A stretch of DNA of 64,000 nucleotides from Sphingobacterium mizutaii (GCF_900187125.1 NZ_LT906468.1:744001-808000); one strand, 5' to 3'; shown: positions 51,746 to 61,354, counted from the first letter of the stretch. Numbers and translations: made by a program. The notes: generated by a model from the letters alone, not told the origin.

Positions 51746-52603
51746 TTAATTAATCTCGTCTTCTTCGATTAAGGTCAGCAGGGTTTCCACCTCCAGTTTC
51801 TTTTCCGCGTTATCAACATGCTCATAAGCTGCAATCAGGTTTCTCAATACCCTTTTTATGATTGCGATATTATCACATGGCAGGGTGTAATTATCAGAAA
51901 GCGGTAAATTGAGCTGTCTCAAGAACGCATAGATATCTTCCTCACGCATGATCTGTCCGCGGTTGAAAACATTGATATAAAATTGGACTTTATCCTGATT
52001 TTCGCCATCCACATAGGCCAAAACAAAATGTTTGGGAAGATTAACACCATAGATTGGTATATCCAGTTTCTGGGCCACCAAAGCATATATACAGGCCAAA
52101 CTGATTGGATTCCCTTTTTTTGTTTCCAGCACTTTATGGATGAAGGAATTTTGAGGATCATGATAATTAGAAGTATTGCCAGAAAGCCCAAATTCACGGA
52201 ATAGGATATTATTCAACAACTTTACCTTCTCCACGGGGCTCATATCATACATCAGGTGGTACCAGGCATTCCTACGGAGTTCCGCGAGTTGGTAGTATAC
52301 CTGTTCTTCATGAAGATTTGGATATTGGTATCGGTTGATGATCAGCAGACCTTCCAAGAGGTCCTCGGAATTATTGAGCTTCCATAATTGCAGGTCATTC
52401 TTGACCTGGTCATATTGAATTCTATGAATGATATTCTCAATCCGGCCTTGTGAAAGCGGGTCAAAAGAAGATTCCCACGAGTGTTCCAATAAAGGTATAA
52501 CCTCAGGCCCACATGTGATTAGTTTGTGCTCTATCTCTTGAAAAATCTCCCGGTCGGGATCATCCAAAAGATAGATGAGTGCCTTAATTTCTTTTTCATT
52601 CAC
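51746..52603 (-). CDS. SirB1/transglutaminase-like family protein
   Basis: 285 residues. The N-terminal HEAT-like region (about 1-60) is followed by a transglutaminase-like domain: FREFGLSGNTSNYHDPQNSFIHKVLETKKGNPISLACIYALVAQKLDIPIYGVNLPKHFVLAYVD. The Cys in SLACIYA and the His in LPKHFVLAY would be the catalytic pair. SirB1-like proteins have no settled function. The start must be GTG at 52603 (no ATG in frame upstream). It lies 50 bases after the ABC ATPase gene and may be part of that operon. Confidence 0.85.
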   Translation of the reverse strand: MNEKEIKALIYLLDDPDREIFQEIEHKLITCGPEVIPLLEHSWESSFDPLSQGRIENIIHRIQYDQVKNDLQLWKLNNSEDLLEGLLIINRYQYPNLHEEQVYYQLAELRRNAWYHLMYDMSPVEKVKLLNNILFREFGLSGNTSNYHDPQNSFIHKVLETKKGNPISLACIYALVAQKLDIPIYGVNLPKHFVLAYVDGENQDKVQFYINVFNRGQIMREEDIYAFLRQLNLPLSDNYTLPCDNIAIIKRVLRNLIAAYEHVDNAEKKLEVETLLTLIEEDEIN

Positions 52604-52653
52604 AATGAAATTTACGAAATAAAAGGCAATCCCAAAAATCCTTCAGCAAATTG

Positions 52654-53313
52654 TTATTTTAATTGACCATCCAACATATTGATGATGGACTTGCCGTATT
52701 CTGCATTCTTCTCAGAGTGAGTCACTTGTATAATGGTCATGCCATCATCGTTCAGTTGTTTGAACAGCTCCATGATTTCCTCCCCTTGTTTCGAATTCAG
52801 GTTTCCGGTAGGCTCATCCGCTAACAGCAACCTTGGCGATCCTGCCAATGCTCTAGCGATTCCGACCACTTGTTGCTGTCCACCAGAAAGCTGAGCAGGG
52901 AACAGATCCTTTTTGCCCACGATGTTAAAACGGTCCAACATATCTGAAACAATGCTCTTGCGCTCTGAAGACGAAAGGTTCTTGTAGATCAATGGCGTTT
53001 CAATATTCTCATATACCGTTAACTCATCAATTAAATGATATGATTGGAATACATATCCGATATGCGATTGAAACAATTGCGATCTCTTTTTCGCCTTCAT
53101 ATTCAGCACATCCTCGCCCATAAAGCTGTAGCTGCCTTCATCCGGCTCATCCAACATCCCAATGACGTTCAATAAGGTCGACTTCCCCGACCCCGAAGGA
53201 CCCATAATAGAAACAAAATCCCCCTCATTGATCTCCAAATTGATGTCCTTTAAAATAAAGTTTTTGGCCCCGCCAACATTGTACCACTTAAATATGTGTT
53301 CTAATTTTATCAT
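52654..53313 (-). CDS. ABC transporter ATP-binding protein, MacB/LolD type
   Basis: 219 residues. Walker A GPSGSGKST at 38-46, Q-loop YVFQSYHLI, signature LSGGQQQ, Walker B LLLADEPTGNLNS, H-loop VTHSEKNA. It belongs to the MacB/LolD/FtsE class that partners with FtsX-type permeases, three of which lie directly upstream on the same strand. It is the only ATPase gene for four permeases in the window, so it probably serves several of them. Confidence 0.95.
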   Translation of the reverse strand: MIKLEHIFKWYNVGGAKNFILKDINLEINEGDFVSIMGPSGSGKSTLLNVIGMLDEPDEGSYSFMGEDVLNMKAKKRSQLFQSHIGYVFQSYHLIDELTVYENIETPLIYKNLSSSERKSIVSDMLDRFNIVGKKDLFPAQLSGGQQQVVGIARALAGSPRLLLADEPTGNLNSKQGEEIMELFKQLNDDGMTIIQVTHSEKNAEYGKSIINMLDGQLK

Positions 53314-53339
53314 GTTATTTTTTATAGTATTTAGTATAA

Positions 53340-53500
53340 AGTATTTAGTATTTAGACCTTTCCTGCTCCACAGGATCGTCTTAAATCATCCTATCCTTTC
53401 CAATCAGGTTAATATCTCATATCTCACATCTCAAATCTCAAATCCAATCAAGGGCACAGCCGTTGAATTACTCATCCCTCAAGCTATCCACCGGATTCTC
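53340..53500. repeat. Spacer repeat shared with 55880-56040
   Basis: Modules GTATTTAGTATTTAGACC, CCTGCTCCACAGGATCGTCT, ATCTCATATCTCACATCTCA, the hairpin CAAGGGCACAGCCGTTG (53449-53465) and the last 30 or so coding bases of the permease. Nearly identical to 55880-56040. Confidence 0.88.
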
Positions 53501-55864
53501 TGTTGCTGCCTTTAAAGATTGGAAGAATACGGTAATAAAAAGGATCAATAATATACTTAAAATGGCAAGACCAAAATACCAGAATTTTATTTCTATATGA
53601 TAGGCAAAATTGTTCAGCCAAGATTCAATTAAAAGGTAAGCAATTGGCACAGCAATTACGGTCCCAATGATGAATATTTTAAAAAATGGTTTATTGAGCT
53701 GGAAAAAGATAGAAGCGATGGAAGCCCCTAAGACCTTCCGGATACTCATTTCTTTTCTTTTGATTGAAACCTGATACGCCGACATGCTAAACAAGCCCAG
53801 ACAAGCAACTATGACCGCCAATAACGTAAATCCATTGAATGCCTTTTGCAGCTCTATTTGTTTCTTTTGCAAGCTGGCATAACTTTGATCCATAAATTCA
53901 TAATCCAAAGGCAATGATTCAGCAGCAGGGTTTTTCAACCATTCCTTTTCCATGGTTTTTATTGCAGCTTCGGTTTTTCCTACAGCAGTTTTTACAATAA
54001 AGGCTGTCTTAAATCTACCCTTTCCACATTCATCCTTATAGGAGTAAATTGTTGGTTTCACCTTGTTTTCAAATCCATAGGCAATGCTGTTTTGCACCAC
54101 TCCTACGATTTCAAAATTAGCATCACAACCAGCGATGGTATTACCTATAGGATTGTCTATGTTCCATGCTTTTGCTGCAGCCTCATTAATGACAGCATAA
54201 TGTTTGGTAGAATCTGTAATTAATTTGTCCATAGAGGGACTGTTTCCACCAGACAAGAAATTGATGTTTAATGTCTGGAAAAACTCAGGGTCAATGCCGA
54301 CATGGTCCAAGTCCCGTTTTTCAGTGTTATAATTAAATTCAAATTGAGGGGGCAATTCCCTAGCCCCAGGGATGGTCGTTGCTCGCGAAGCGGAGATAAT
54401 ACTAGGATTTTGTAGCAATCGCTGCTTGAAATCATAAAAAGTCCCATCAACCTTATTGTCATAATACATGGGAACCCCGATAAAATTGATAACCTGTGAA
54501 GGTTCAAATCCTTTGTCAGAATCCTTCATGAAATTGACTTGCTGTCGTACGACAAACATGCCAGTTACAAAAATGATCGCAATAATAAATTGGGCTATGA
54601 TTAGAATATTCCGAAGTCGGTTATTCATACCAAGGGAAAGGTGGTTTCCCTTCAATAATCTCACAGAATTAAATCCAGATAGCGAAATCGCAGGATATAT
54701 TCCAGATATCAAGGTGCAAACTAAAATCCCAATCAGTAATTGACCTAAAGTTTGAATATTCAGGATATAAGTCATTAGATCATCATTAAACCATTTCTGC
54801 AAGGAGTTTCCAGTGATGATGAGCAAAACAAAAGATAAGATTGCTGAAAAACTAGTAAGAATCAAGACTTCCAAAAGCAATTGCCGTATCAAAGCAAATC
54901 TTGAACTCCCCAAGATTTTCTTGATGGCTAATTCTTTCAGTCGTTGATTGGCTTTTGCCATCATCATATTGGCGAAATTGGCACAAGCCAGGACCAAAAT
55001 AGTGATTGATAGAACAGCAAGAATCCAAACGATTAGGTAATTCGTGTTGCTGCCAGCTTTTGGTTTTAAATATAGATTCTGTAGCGGATCCAAATAGACC
55101 TTACCTTTAGCAAAGGCCGAACTTTGAATTCTTTCCTTCTTGGAAAATGTGTTGGTAAAGAGGTCATTAATTTTACTTGTTAATTGCTCGATATCAATAC
55201 CCTTTTTTACTTGGATAAAGGTCTGAACTAGATAAGGGTTACCTTCTTCCTCTGTATCTATTTTTCTGATATAGAGGACATCGCCATCGATAATCGAAAG
55301 CTTTCTTTCTTGAATCAATCCATAGAACGTATCATGAACCCCCATGGCAAGACTGAGTGCAGGAACTTTCTTGGGTTCACTAAAATCTTGATATTCCTTA
55401 AAAAGCAATTTTGCAATCGGCTCTTTGATTAGGTTCGCCTCATTCTGCTCAGCATTCTTGTACAAGGGACCGTTCTTACTCTCGATTTGAAATATCCTAG
55501 CCAGAGAAGAGTCTATTGCCAGAGCTTTTTTAATATTGACTGTTGATTCTCCAAATAATGGATAAATACCCCAAGTGAAATCAATCTTTCTTCCGGCATA
55601 TTGTATTTCTGGGAAATTATCTTTCAGCGTCTGCGCCATCGAAGGGAGCATATCAACACTGTATTCTCCATTGGCCTCCAGTCCAACTTGATAAATTCGA
55701 TCATAATTGGGATTCCATTTATCATAACTGCTTTCCCTATTAATAAACTGATAAGATAAAATAAACCCTGCAAAACCTAAGGTTAAACCAAGAATATTCA
55801 ACAACGAGAAACTTTTGTTATTCCATAGATTCCTCCATGCTATTTTCAAATCGTGCTTTATCAT
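53468..55864 (-). CDS. MacB/FtsX-type ABC transporter permease (paralogue 1)
   Basis: 798 residues. Double FtsX architecture: N-terminal helix (about 20-41), periplasmic MacB_PCD-like domain, three helices (about 280-400), a short helix near 420-440, a second periplasmic domain and three C-terminal helices (about 670-790), ending NPVDSLRDE. KELAIKKILGSSRFALIRQLLLE and KEMSIRKVLGASIASIFFQLNK are the coupling motifs that contact the ATPase. Such proteins act as mechanotransducers, not as pores. Third in transcription order, followed by the ATPase gene. Substrate unknown. Confidence 0.93.
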   Translation of the reverse strand: MIKHDLKIAWRNLWNNKSFSLLNILGLTLGFAGFILSYQFINRESSYDKWNPNYDRIYQVGLEANGEYSVDMLPSMAQTLKDNFPEIQYAGRKIDFTWGIYPLFGESTVNIKKALAIDSSLARIFQIESKNGPLYKNAEQNEANLIKEPIAKLLFKEYQDFSEPKKVPALSLAMGVHDTFYGLIQERKLSIIDGDVLYIRKIDTEEEGNPYLVQTFIQVKKGIDIEQLTSKINDLFTNTFSKKERIQSSAFAKGKVYLDPLQNLYLKPKAGSNTNYLIVWILAVLSITILVLACANFANMMMAKANQRLKELAIKKILGSSRFALIRQLLLEVLILTSFSAILSFVLLIITGNSLQKWFNDDLMTYILNIQTLGQLLIGILVCTLISGIYPAISLSGFNSVRLLKGNHLSLGMNNRLRNILIIAQFIIAIIFVTGMFVVRQQVNFMKDSDKGFEPSQVINFIGVPMYYDNKVDGTFYDFKQRLLQNPSIISASRATTIPGARELPPQFEFNYNTEKRDLDHVGIDPEFFQTLNINFLSGGNSPSMDKLITDSTKHYAVINEAAAKAWNIDNPIGNTIAGCDANFEIVGVVQNSIAYGFENKVKPTIYSYKDECGKGRFKTAFIVKTAVGKTEAAIKTMEKEWLKNPAAESLPLDYEFMDQSYASLQKKQIELQKAFNGFTLLAVIVACLGLFSMSAYQVSIKRKEMSIRKVLGASIASIFFQLNKPFFKIFIIGTVIAVPIAYLLIESWLNNFAYHIEIKFWYFGLAILSILLILFITVFFQSLKAATENPVDSLRDE

Positions 55865-55879
55865 ATCTTATGCTTAGTA

Positions 55880-56040
55880 TTTAGTATCAAGTAATTAGTA
55901 TTTAGACCTTTCCTGCTCCACAGGATCGTCTTAAATCATCCTATCCTTTCCAATCAGGTTAATATCTCATATCTCACATCTCAAATCCAATCAAGGGCAC
56001 AGCCCTTGAATTACTCATCCCTCAAGCTATCCACCGGATT
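55880..56040. repeat. Spacer repeat shared with 53340-53500
   Basis: Same modules as the earlier copy, with a 10-bp deletion and a few base changes. The hairpin here is TCAAGGGCACAGCCCTTGA (55991-56009), a perfect stem, immediately after the permease stop. Confidence 0.88.
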
Positions 56041-58416
56041 GGCCTTGGCCGCTTTCAAGGATTGGAAACTCATCGTCAAGAAAGCAATAACAACAGTCGC
56101 CAGCGCTGGAATCGCAAACATCCACCAAGTTATGTCTATTTTATAAGCAAAATCATCTAACCACTTATTGGATGCCCACCAAGCAATTGGAGAAGCAATC
56201 AAAATGGAAATTAAGACCAGCTTAATATAGTCTTTTGAAAGTAGACCAACGATTCCTGAAATGGAACTTCCCAATACTTTGCGGATCCCAATTTCTTTAG
56301 TTCGTTGGGCGGTAGAGATAGTCACCAAGCCAATTAATCCGAGGCAACTCAATAAGATGGTAACCCCAGTGGAAAGGTTGATGATTTTAGAAAACCTATG
56401 GTCTGATTCATACAGCTGACGGATATTTTCATCGTAAAATTTAAAGGCAAATGGAGCATTGGGGTAAATATTCTTCCATTCTTTCTCGATGGTTTCTATG
56501 GAAGACTTCCAAGTTTTTGGATCAGCATGTAATTTGACGGAAATGACTTGAAGTTGACCTCTATTCTTAGATATCAACATTGCCACCCCTTCTTTTTCTG
56601 TATGAAATGATTTGCTCGTATAATTTGAGGTAACACCTGTAATCGTTCTATCCCTGTCATAGGCACTTACTGCTTTTCCTATTGCTTCTTCGGGACTTTT
56701 GAAGCCCATTTCTTCAATAGCCAATTCATTCAGGATGATTCCCGAACTGGTATCTGCCATATTCAAATTTCTTCCTGCTAACAACTTAATTCCATAAACA
56801 TCAAAATAATCTTTGTCCACAAACTTAAAAGGTACATTTACCTTCACTACTCCAGTGTCGGCAGTTGAAGAAACAAAGTTCCCCCAATGGTTATCGGACA
56901 AGGGTAAATGGCCTAATGCAACTCCAGCAACCTGACTATGTTTCAACAAAGCATCCTTAAATACATAAGGGTCGACATCAGCATTTTGATCGACCTTATA
57001 AGGTAATTGCATCGTAATCAATGCTTGATGGTTAAATCCAAGGTCAGAGGTCATGGTATGTTTCATTTGCATCCCCATGATAAAAGTGGATACGACAAAG
57101 CCTTGTGCAATGACAAATTGGAATATGATCAAGACCTTTCTGATCGAAATACTACCCACTGATAATTTTCCAATGCCTTTCATTTTGATGACCTCAGAGA
57201 TCTGAACCTTGTTGATCAGGTAAGCGGGGTAAATACTCGAGGCAATGCTAATGAAAATGACTAAGCCTAGTATGAAAATGCTGACAGGCAAAATATCTGA
57301 AAATGAATTCAGGTTTGCTGGTAAATAGGATTCAAAAGCTTTTTCGAAAATTTTCGTCAAAGGCCAAGAAAGCAATAGTGCGCAAATGCAAATACAAAAA
57401 GTTTCAATCAAAAAGGATTTGGTAACATCAAAGGGTTGTTCACCCAAGGTTTTCCGGATACCAATTTCCTTGGCTCTATACGGTACTTGGGCTGTAGTCA
57501 GGTTGATGTAGTTGATGGTCGCCAATAAGAGTAAAAATACACCTATACCGATGAATCCATAGACTACTTTAATATTCGAACTATTTTGAAGGTTCTTGTC
57601 AAAATGTACATCGGCAAGCGGAGTTACACCTGCTCCGGCTTTGGTATTCATTTCAGCGAAATCCTTTTTAGTCATTTCATGGATTTTCTTGCTGACTTCG
57701 TTGACAAAAGCATCCCTATCATTCGGCGACTTTAATTTTACAAATAAAGTGAAGTTAGACATAAAGGAAACCCAAAGGTCTGAATTCCAATTATCGTCCG
57801 ATACCTTTACAAATTCCTTCGCCAAGAAACTACTTGGACTTTCCAGATCCTTAACAACCCCAGATACAGAATAGAGAGTCGTGTCATACATTAAGGTCTT
57901 TCCCACAACCTCCTTAGGGTCTATATTCGGGAAATATTGGTTCGCTCTACTTTTGGTAAGTATGACCTCATTAGGATGCTGCAATGCTTGTTTGGGATTC
58001 CCCGCCAACCATTCATAAGGGACCATTTTGAAATAATCACTTGTGGTTTCAATGATGTTTTCTTGATCCTCAATCTTAAAACTCTCTTTGGAGTCTGTGC
58101 TATTCGTGATTTTCGGGAAATATTTTCTATAAACTGGAACTGAAAGCTCTACGCTCGAAAGGTTCTCCTTAATATATCTGGCTAATGGAGTTGGAACCCC
58201 ATCAAACCGATCTGTAGAAGCAATCTCCTCGAATACCCCATATACCTTGAATATTTTCTCGCCCTCCGCGTGATTCTTGTCAAAACTCAATTCGTAATTC
58301 ACCAGCCTAAAAACGATCCAACAAGCACTGATCCCAATAGCCAAACCAATAATATTCAGGAAGGTAAATAACTTATTCTTCCATAATTTCCTAAAAATCA
58401 AATTCAAATTCTTCAT
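56011..58416 (-). CDS. MacB/FtsX-type ABC transporter permease (paralogue 2)
   Basis: 801 residues with the same double-FtsX plan: a first helix near 17-38, coupling motifs KEIGIRKTLGEQPFDVTKSFLIE and KEIGIRKVLGSSISGIVGLLSKD, and the C-terminal end NPVDSLRDE. The two periplasmic domains differ strongly from paralogue 1, while the terminal 30 codons and the spacer are much more alike, as expected from gene conversion. Second gene in transcription order of the operon starting at 60916. Confidence 0.93.
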   Translation of the reverse strand: MKNLNLIFRKLWKNKLFTFLNIIGLAIGISACWIVFRLVNYELSFDKNHAEGEKIFKVYGVFEEIASTDRFDGVPTPLARYIKENLSSVELSVPVYRKYFPKITNSTDSKESFKIEDQENIIETTSDYFKMVPYEWLAGNPKQALQHPNEVILTKSRANQYFPNIDPKEVVGKTLMYDTTLYSVSGVVKDLESPSSFLAKEFVKVSDDNWNSDLWVSFMSNFTLFVKLKSPNDRDAFVNEVSKKIHEMTKKDFAEMNTKAGAGVTPLADVHFDKNLQNSSNIKVVYGFIGIGVFLLLLATINYINLTTAQVPYRAKEIGIRKTLGEQPFDVTKSFLIETFCICICALLLSWPLTKIFEKAFESYLPANLNSFSDILPVSIFILGLVIFISIASSIYPAYLINKVQISEVIKMKGIGKLSVGSISIRKVLIIFQFVIAQGFVVSTFIMGMQMKHTMTSDLGFNHQALITMQLPYKVDQNADVDPYVFKDALLKHSQVAGVALGHLPLSDNHWGNFVSSTADTGVVKVNVPFKFVDKDYFDVYGIKLLAGRNLNMADTSSGIILNELAIEEMGFKSPEEAIGKAVSAYDRDRTITGVTSNYTSKSFHTEKEGVAMLISKNRGQLQVISVKLHADPKTWKSSIETIEKEWKNIYPNAPFAFKFYDENIRQLYESDHRFSKIINLSTGVTILLSCLGLIGLVTISTAQRTKEIGIRKVLGSSISGIVGLLSKDYIKLVLISILIASPIAWWASNKWLDDFAYKIDITWWMFAIPALATVVIAFLTMSFQSLKAAKANPVDSLRDE

Positions 58417-58504
58417 AATCTATGCTAAATCAAAAAGTAATTTATTTATTCGCCATCATAACCTTTCCACTGTCTCATATCTCACATCTAAAATCTCATA
58501 TCTA

Positions 58505-58525
58505 TTCAAGAGTTTAGCTCTTGAA
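58505..58525 (-). other. Intercistronic hairpin after the third permease gene
   Basis: TTCAAGAG/CTCTTGAA, loop TTTAG, touching the stop codon at 58526-58528. It is in the same place as the hairpins at 53449-53465 and 55991-56009, but with other bases in the stem. No U-run, so it is more likely an mRNA-stability or processing element than a terminator. Confidence 0.7.
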
Positions 58526-60916
58526 TCACTCATCCTTCAAACTATCCACCGGATTTGCCCTAGCCGCTTTAATGGCTTGACCTCCAATAGTCATAAAGGA
58601 AATAACAAGGGTAATCAAACCGGCAGCAAAGAATATCCACCATTCGATATGGATATGGTAAACAAAGTTGCTCAGCCATTTATCCATGGCCCAATATCCT
58701 AATGGGATAGCAATGATAAAGGCCAAGACCACCAATTTTATAAAATCAGAAGTCAATAAAGCCACTAACTTTCCAACTGAAGCACCTAGAACCTTTCTGA
58801 TGCCAATCTCCTTAACGCGTTGTTGTGCGGTATAAGCAGAAATCGCAAATAGACCTATACAGGCAATTACTATAGTTACAAAAGCAAAGAGTTGCATGAT
58901 CTTGGTAGTCTGTTGTTCCTGTTTATAGAGGGCAGCATAATCATCATCCAAAAAATGATAATTAAAGGTTGTATTTGGTAATATTTTGTTGAATGCCACC
59001 TGTATATCCTGTAGGGATTGTGTCGTATTGGCGCCCGCGTTTATTTTTACAAAGACATTCCCGAAATAGCTGTATTCAGGAAATAAGGCTACTGGCCGAA
59101 CTTCCTCTTTCAAAGAGGCAAAGTTGAAATTGTCTACCACCGCTCTCACAGGTCCCCTTCTTCCATTGATATTGACGGTCTTGCCAATTGCTTCCTCTGG
59201 AGTCCAGCCGATTCTTTCTGCCGCCATCTTATTGATGATGATGGCAACGGAACGGTTTGCAGAAGTATCTCTAGCTTTAATGATATCCGTTTCATTTAAT
59301 GGTTCCCCAGCGAGGATTGGAATTTCAAAAGTCGACAAAAAGTCCCTTTCAATTGGCAATGCCGTAATATCCATGCTGAAATTTGGATTCTTGCCTTCAG
59401 AAGTCTCCAAGGAATATCCACCCTGCACATTGACTGGTGAATCATAGGATGCCGAAATATTCTTGATAGACGGATTGTTTCTAAGTTCATTTTTCAGGTT
59501 TTCCAGCCCCTTTGTTTTTAATACATCACCGTCTAATACGACAATTTGAGAACGGTTTAATCCAGTATCCATGGTTTGGATAAACTGCATCTGCCTATAG
59601 GCAAATAAAGTACAGATTACCAAAAAGATCGAAATGCAATATTGGAAGGTTATCAAGATCTTGGCCACTGGGACCTTCGTCTTATTCGACTTGAGTTGCC
59701 CTTTGATCACGCTGATCGGTTTGAATTGTGCGATCACCCATGCTGGCCAACCGGAAGCAATAAAATTCAATACGATGAAGAAAACTATAACCGCTAAATA
59801 GAAATATGGGTTGGACCATACCTCAAGCTTCATAGGGACACCTAAGTACATACTGAATACCGGCAATAAAAGCCAGGCAAGTAGAATCCCCATTGCCAAA
59901 GCTATGCCCACCATCATTCCGCCTTCCACAATAAATTGATTGAAAATCCCCTTTTTATGAGCACCAATTACTTTACGGACAGCAATCTCTTTAGCTCTCT
60001 CCGTAGCATGAGCAAGGGAAAGGTTCGTAAAATTCACCGCCGAGATCAATAGGAGGGCAGCTGCTAAAAAGCCGAAGATATAGAGGTACAATAAATTCCC
60101 CGAACCAGCTGCTTTTGAATGCAAATGCACCGTTTCAATATTTTCTAGATTGATTTTTATCGTATAACCAGCATCATATTGTTCTTTCAGTTGCTGCTTC
60201 ATAAAGGCATCTACCTTTTCCTGTAATGCCTGCTGATTGACATTTGCTTTCAACAAAATAAAAGTGATGTCATTTGCTGATCCCCACTGCGGTTCTTCTT
60301 GATATCTCTCCAAGCCCTTGTTCGACAGCAAAGCCGAGAAACGTATTTCAGTATAAGTCGGCAGATCCTCTATAACTGCAGTTATTTTCCATGGATTTTT
60401 GTCAATCAAGATTGTTTTACCGATTGGGTTTTCATTGGCAAAATATTTCTTCGCTAATGATTCAGTTAATACAATCTCATTGGGGTTAGCTAATGCGGAA
60501 TTTGCATTTCCAGAAAGAGCCTTATAATCTAAGACTTTTAAAAAATCCGCATCCACATATTTTAGACCGGACTCTTTTATCGATTCCGAGCCATTTTCAA
60601 TCAAGGCCGCATTATTGTAAGTATACATCCTGACAGCTTTCTCGATCTCAGGAAATTCCTTTGCAAAGACAGGAGCAACAGCCGTGGGAGTTACCCTCCA
60701 ATAAGTAAAATCAGCATCCTCCGGAGATTTCACCGAAGAGGTAACCAGCGAAACCCGATCTGAATTGGACAGATATCGATCATAACTCAACTCATGGTAA
60801 ACATAAGCCAACAGCAGTAAAAAACAGGTTATACCTAATGCTAAACTGCAAATATTGATAATCGAAAAACCCTTGTTTTTACGAATGTTCCGGAAAGCTA
60901 TTTTTAGATTATTCAT
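58526..60916 (-). CDS. MacB/FtsX-type ABC transporter permease (paralogue 3)
   Basis: 796 residues, double-FtsX plan: first helix near 19-40; coupling motifs KEIAVRKVIGAHKKGIFNQFIVE and KEIGIRKVLGASVGKLVALLTSD; C-terminus NPVDSLKDE. First gene of the operon. Upstream lie a sigma-54-type promoter (60990-61005) and tandem palindromes (61060-61094). Two further permeases and the ATPase follow on the same strand. Confidence 0.93.
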   Translation of the reverse strand: MNNLKIAFRNIRKNKGFSIINICSLALGITCFLLLLAYVYHELSYDRYLSNSDRVSLVTSSVKSPEDADFTYWRVTPTAVAPVFAKEFPEIEKAVRMYTYNNAALIENGSESIKESGLKYVDADFLKVLDYKALSGNANSALANPNEIVLTESLAKKYFANENPIGKTILIDKNPWKITAVIEDLPTYTEIRFSALLSNKGLERYQEEPQWGSANDITFILLKANVNQQALQEKVDAFMKQQLKEQYDAGYTIKINLENIETVHLHSKAAGSGNLLYLYIFGFLAAALLLISAVNFTNLSLAHATERAKEIAVRKVIGAHKKGIFNQFIVEGGMMVGIALAMGILLAWLLLPVFSMYLGVPMKLEVWSNPYFYLAVIVFFIVLNFIASGWPAWVIAQFKPISVIKGQLKSNKTKVPVAKILITFQYCISIFLVICTLFAYRQMQFIQTMDTGLNRSQIVVLDGDVLKTKGLENLKNELRNNPSIKNISASYDSPVNVQGGYSLETSEGKNPNFSMDITALPIERDFLSTFEIPILAGEPLNETDIIKARDTSANRSVAIIINKMAAERIGWTPEEAIGKTVNINGRRGPVRAVVDNFNFASLKEEVRPVALFPEYSYFGNVFVKINAGANTTQSLQDIQVAFNKILPNTTFNYHFLDDDYAALYKQEQQTTKIMQLFAFVTIVIACIGLFAISAYTAQQRVKEIGIRKVLGASVGKLVALLTSDFIKLVVLAFIIAIPLGYWAMDKWLSNFVYHIHIEWWIFFAAGLITLVISFMTIGGQAIKAARANPVDSLKDE

Positions 60917-60989
60917 GCTAATATTGGTAATGTGTTTCCATTGGAGTAAAGGTCTGTTTTATGGAAGCCTTGACTCACAAAAATTGAAA

Positions 60990-61005
60990 TACAATACATT
61001 TGCCA
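60990..61005 (-). promoter_or_regulatory. Sigma-54-type (-24/-12) promoter
   Basis: The minus strand reads CTGGCAAATGTATTGTAT. Against YTGGCACGNNNNTTGCW the GG and the TTG are exactly at the right spacing and only the -12 C is T. It lies 74 bases before the permease ATG, with a predicted start near 60979. Sigma-54 promoters need an upstream-bound activator, and two palindromes suited to that lie 55-89 bases further upstream. Confidence 0.65.
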
Positions 61006-61059
61006 GTAATGTAAAGTACTGAAAAACAGGGTAATGTAATAATTTAAGGTGTTAGACAT

Positions 61060-61094
61060 GTTCGATATCGAACGTTTTTTGTTCGGTACTGAAC
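61060..61094. promoter_or_regulatory. Tandem palindromes, probable activator sites
   Basis: GTTCGATATCGAAC (61060-61073, perfect) and GTTCGGTACTGAAC (61081-61094, one mismatch). Start-to-start distance is 21 bp, two helical turns, so both face the same side. Shared consensus TGTTCGRTAYYGAACG. Position and symmetry fit a dimeric sigma-54 activator of the NtrC type. Confidence 0.7.
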
Positions 61095-61194
61095 GGTTGG
61101 GGGATAATTAGACAATAGACATCAGACAATAGACAACACACACAAGACATAAGACCTTTCTAGCGGGTTATTGTGGGGGAATTGACAGATTTAA

Positions 61195-61300
61195 ATATAT
61201 TGATAAACATATTGGCGAACAGTTCCTTGACCTTCGGTCAAGGATGACAAGGTCGTTTGATGGTGAGCCGTACAGATTCTTCACTGATCCTTCAGAATTG
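61195..61300 (+). repeat. Remnant of the 200-bp inverted-repeat family
   Basis: CATATTGGCGAACAG, the hairpin CCTTGACCTTCGGTCAAGG (61225-61243), GATGACAAGGTCG and GTACAGATTCTTCACTGATC followed by TTCAGAATTGGAAGG, in the same order as in copy 1 at 17264-17400. Confidence 0.75.
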
Positions 61301-61354
61301 GAAGGACACAAAAGGGTGCAGCTTATGAATATTGATATTTTATCGCTCAATTGT

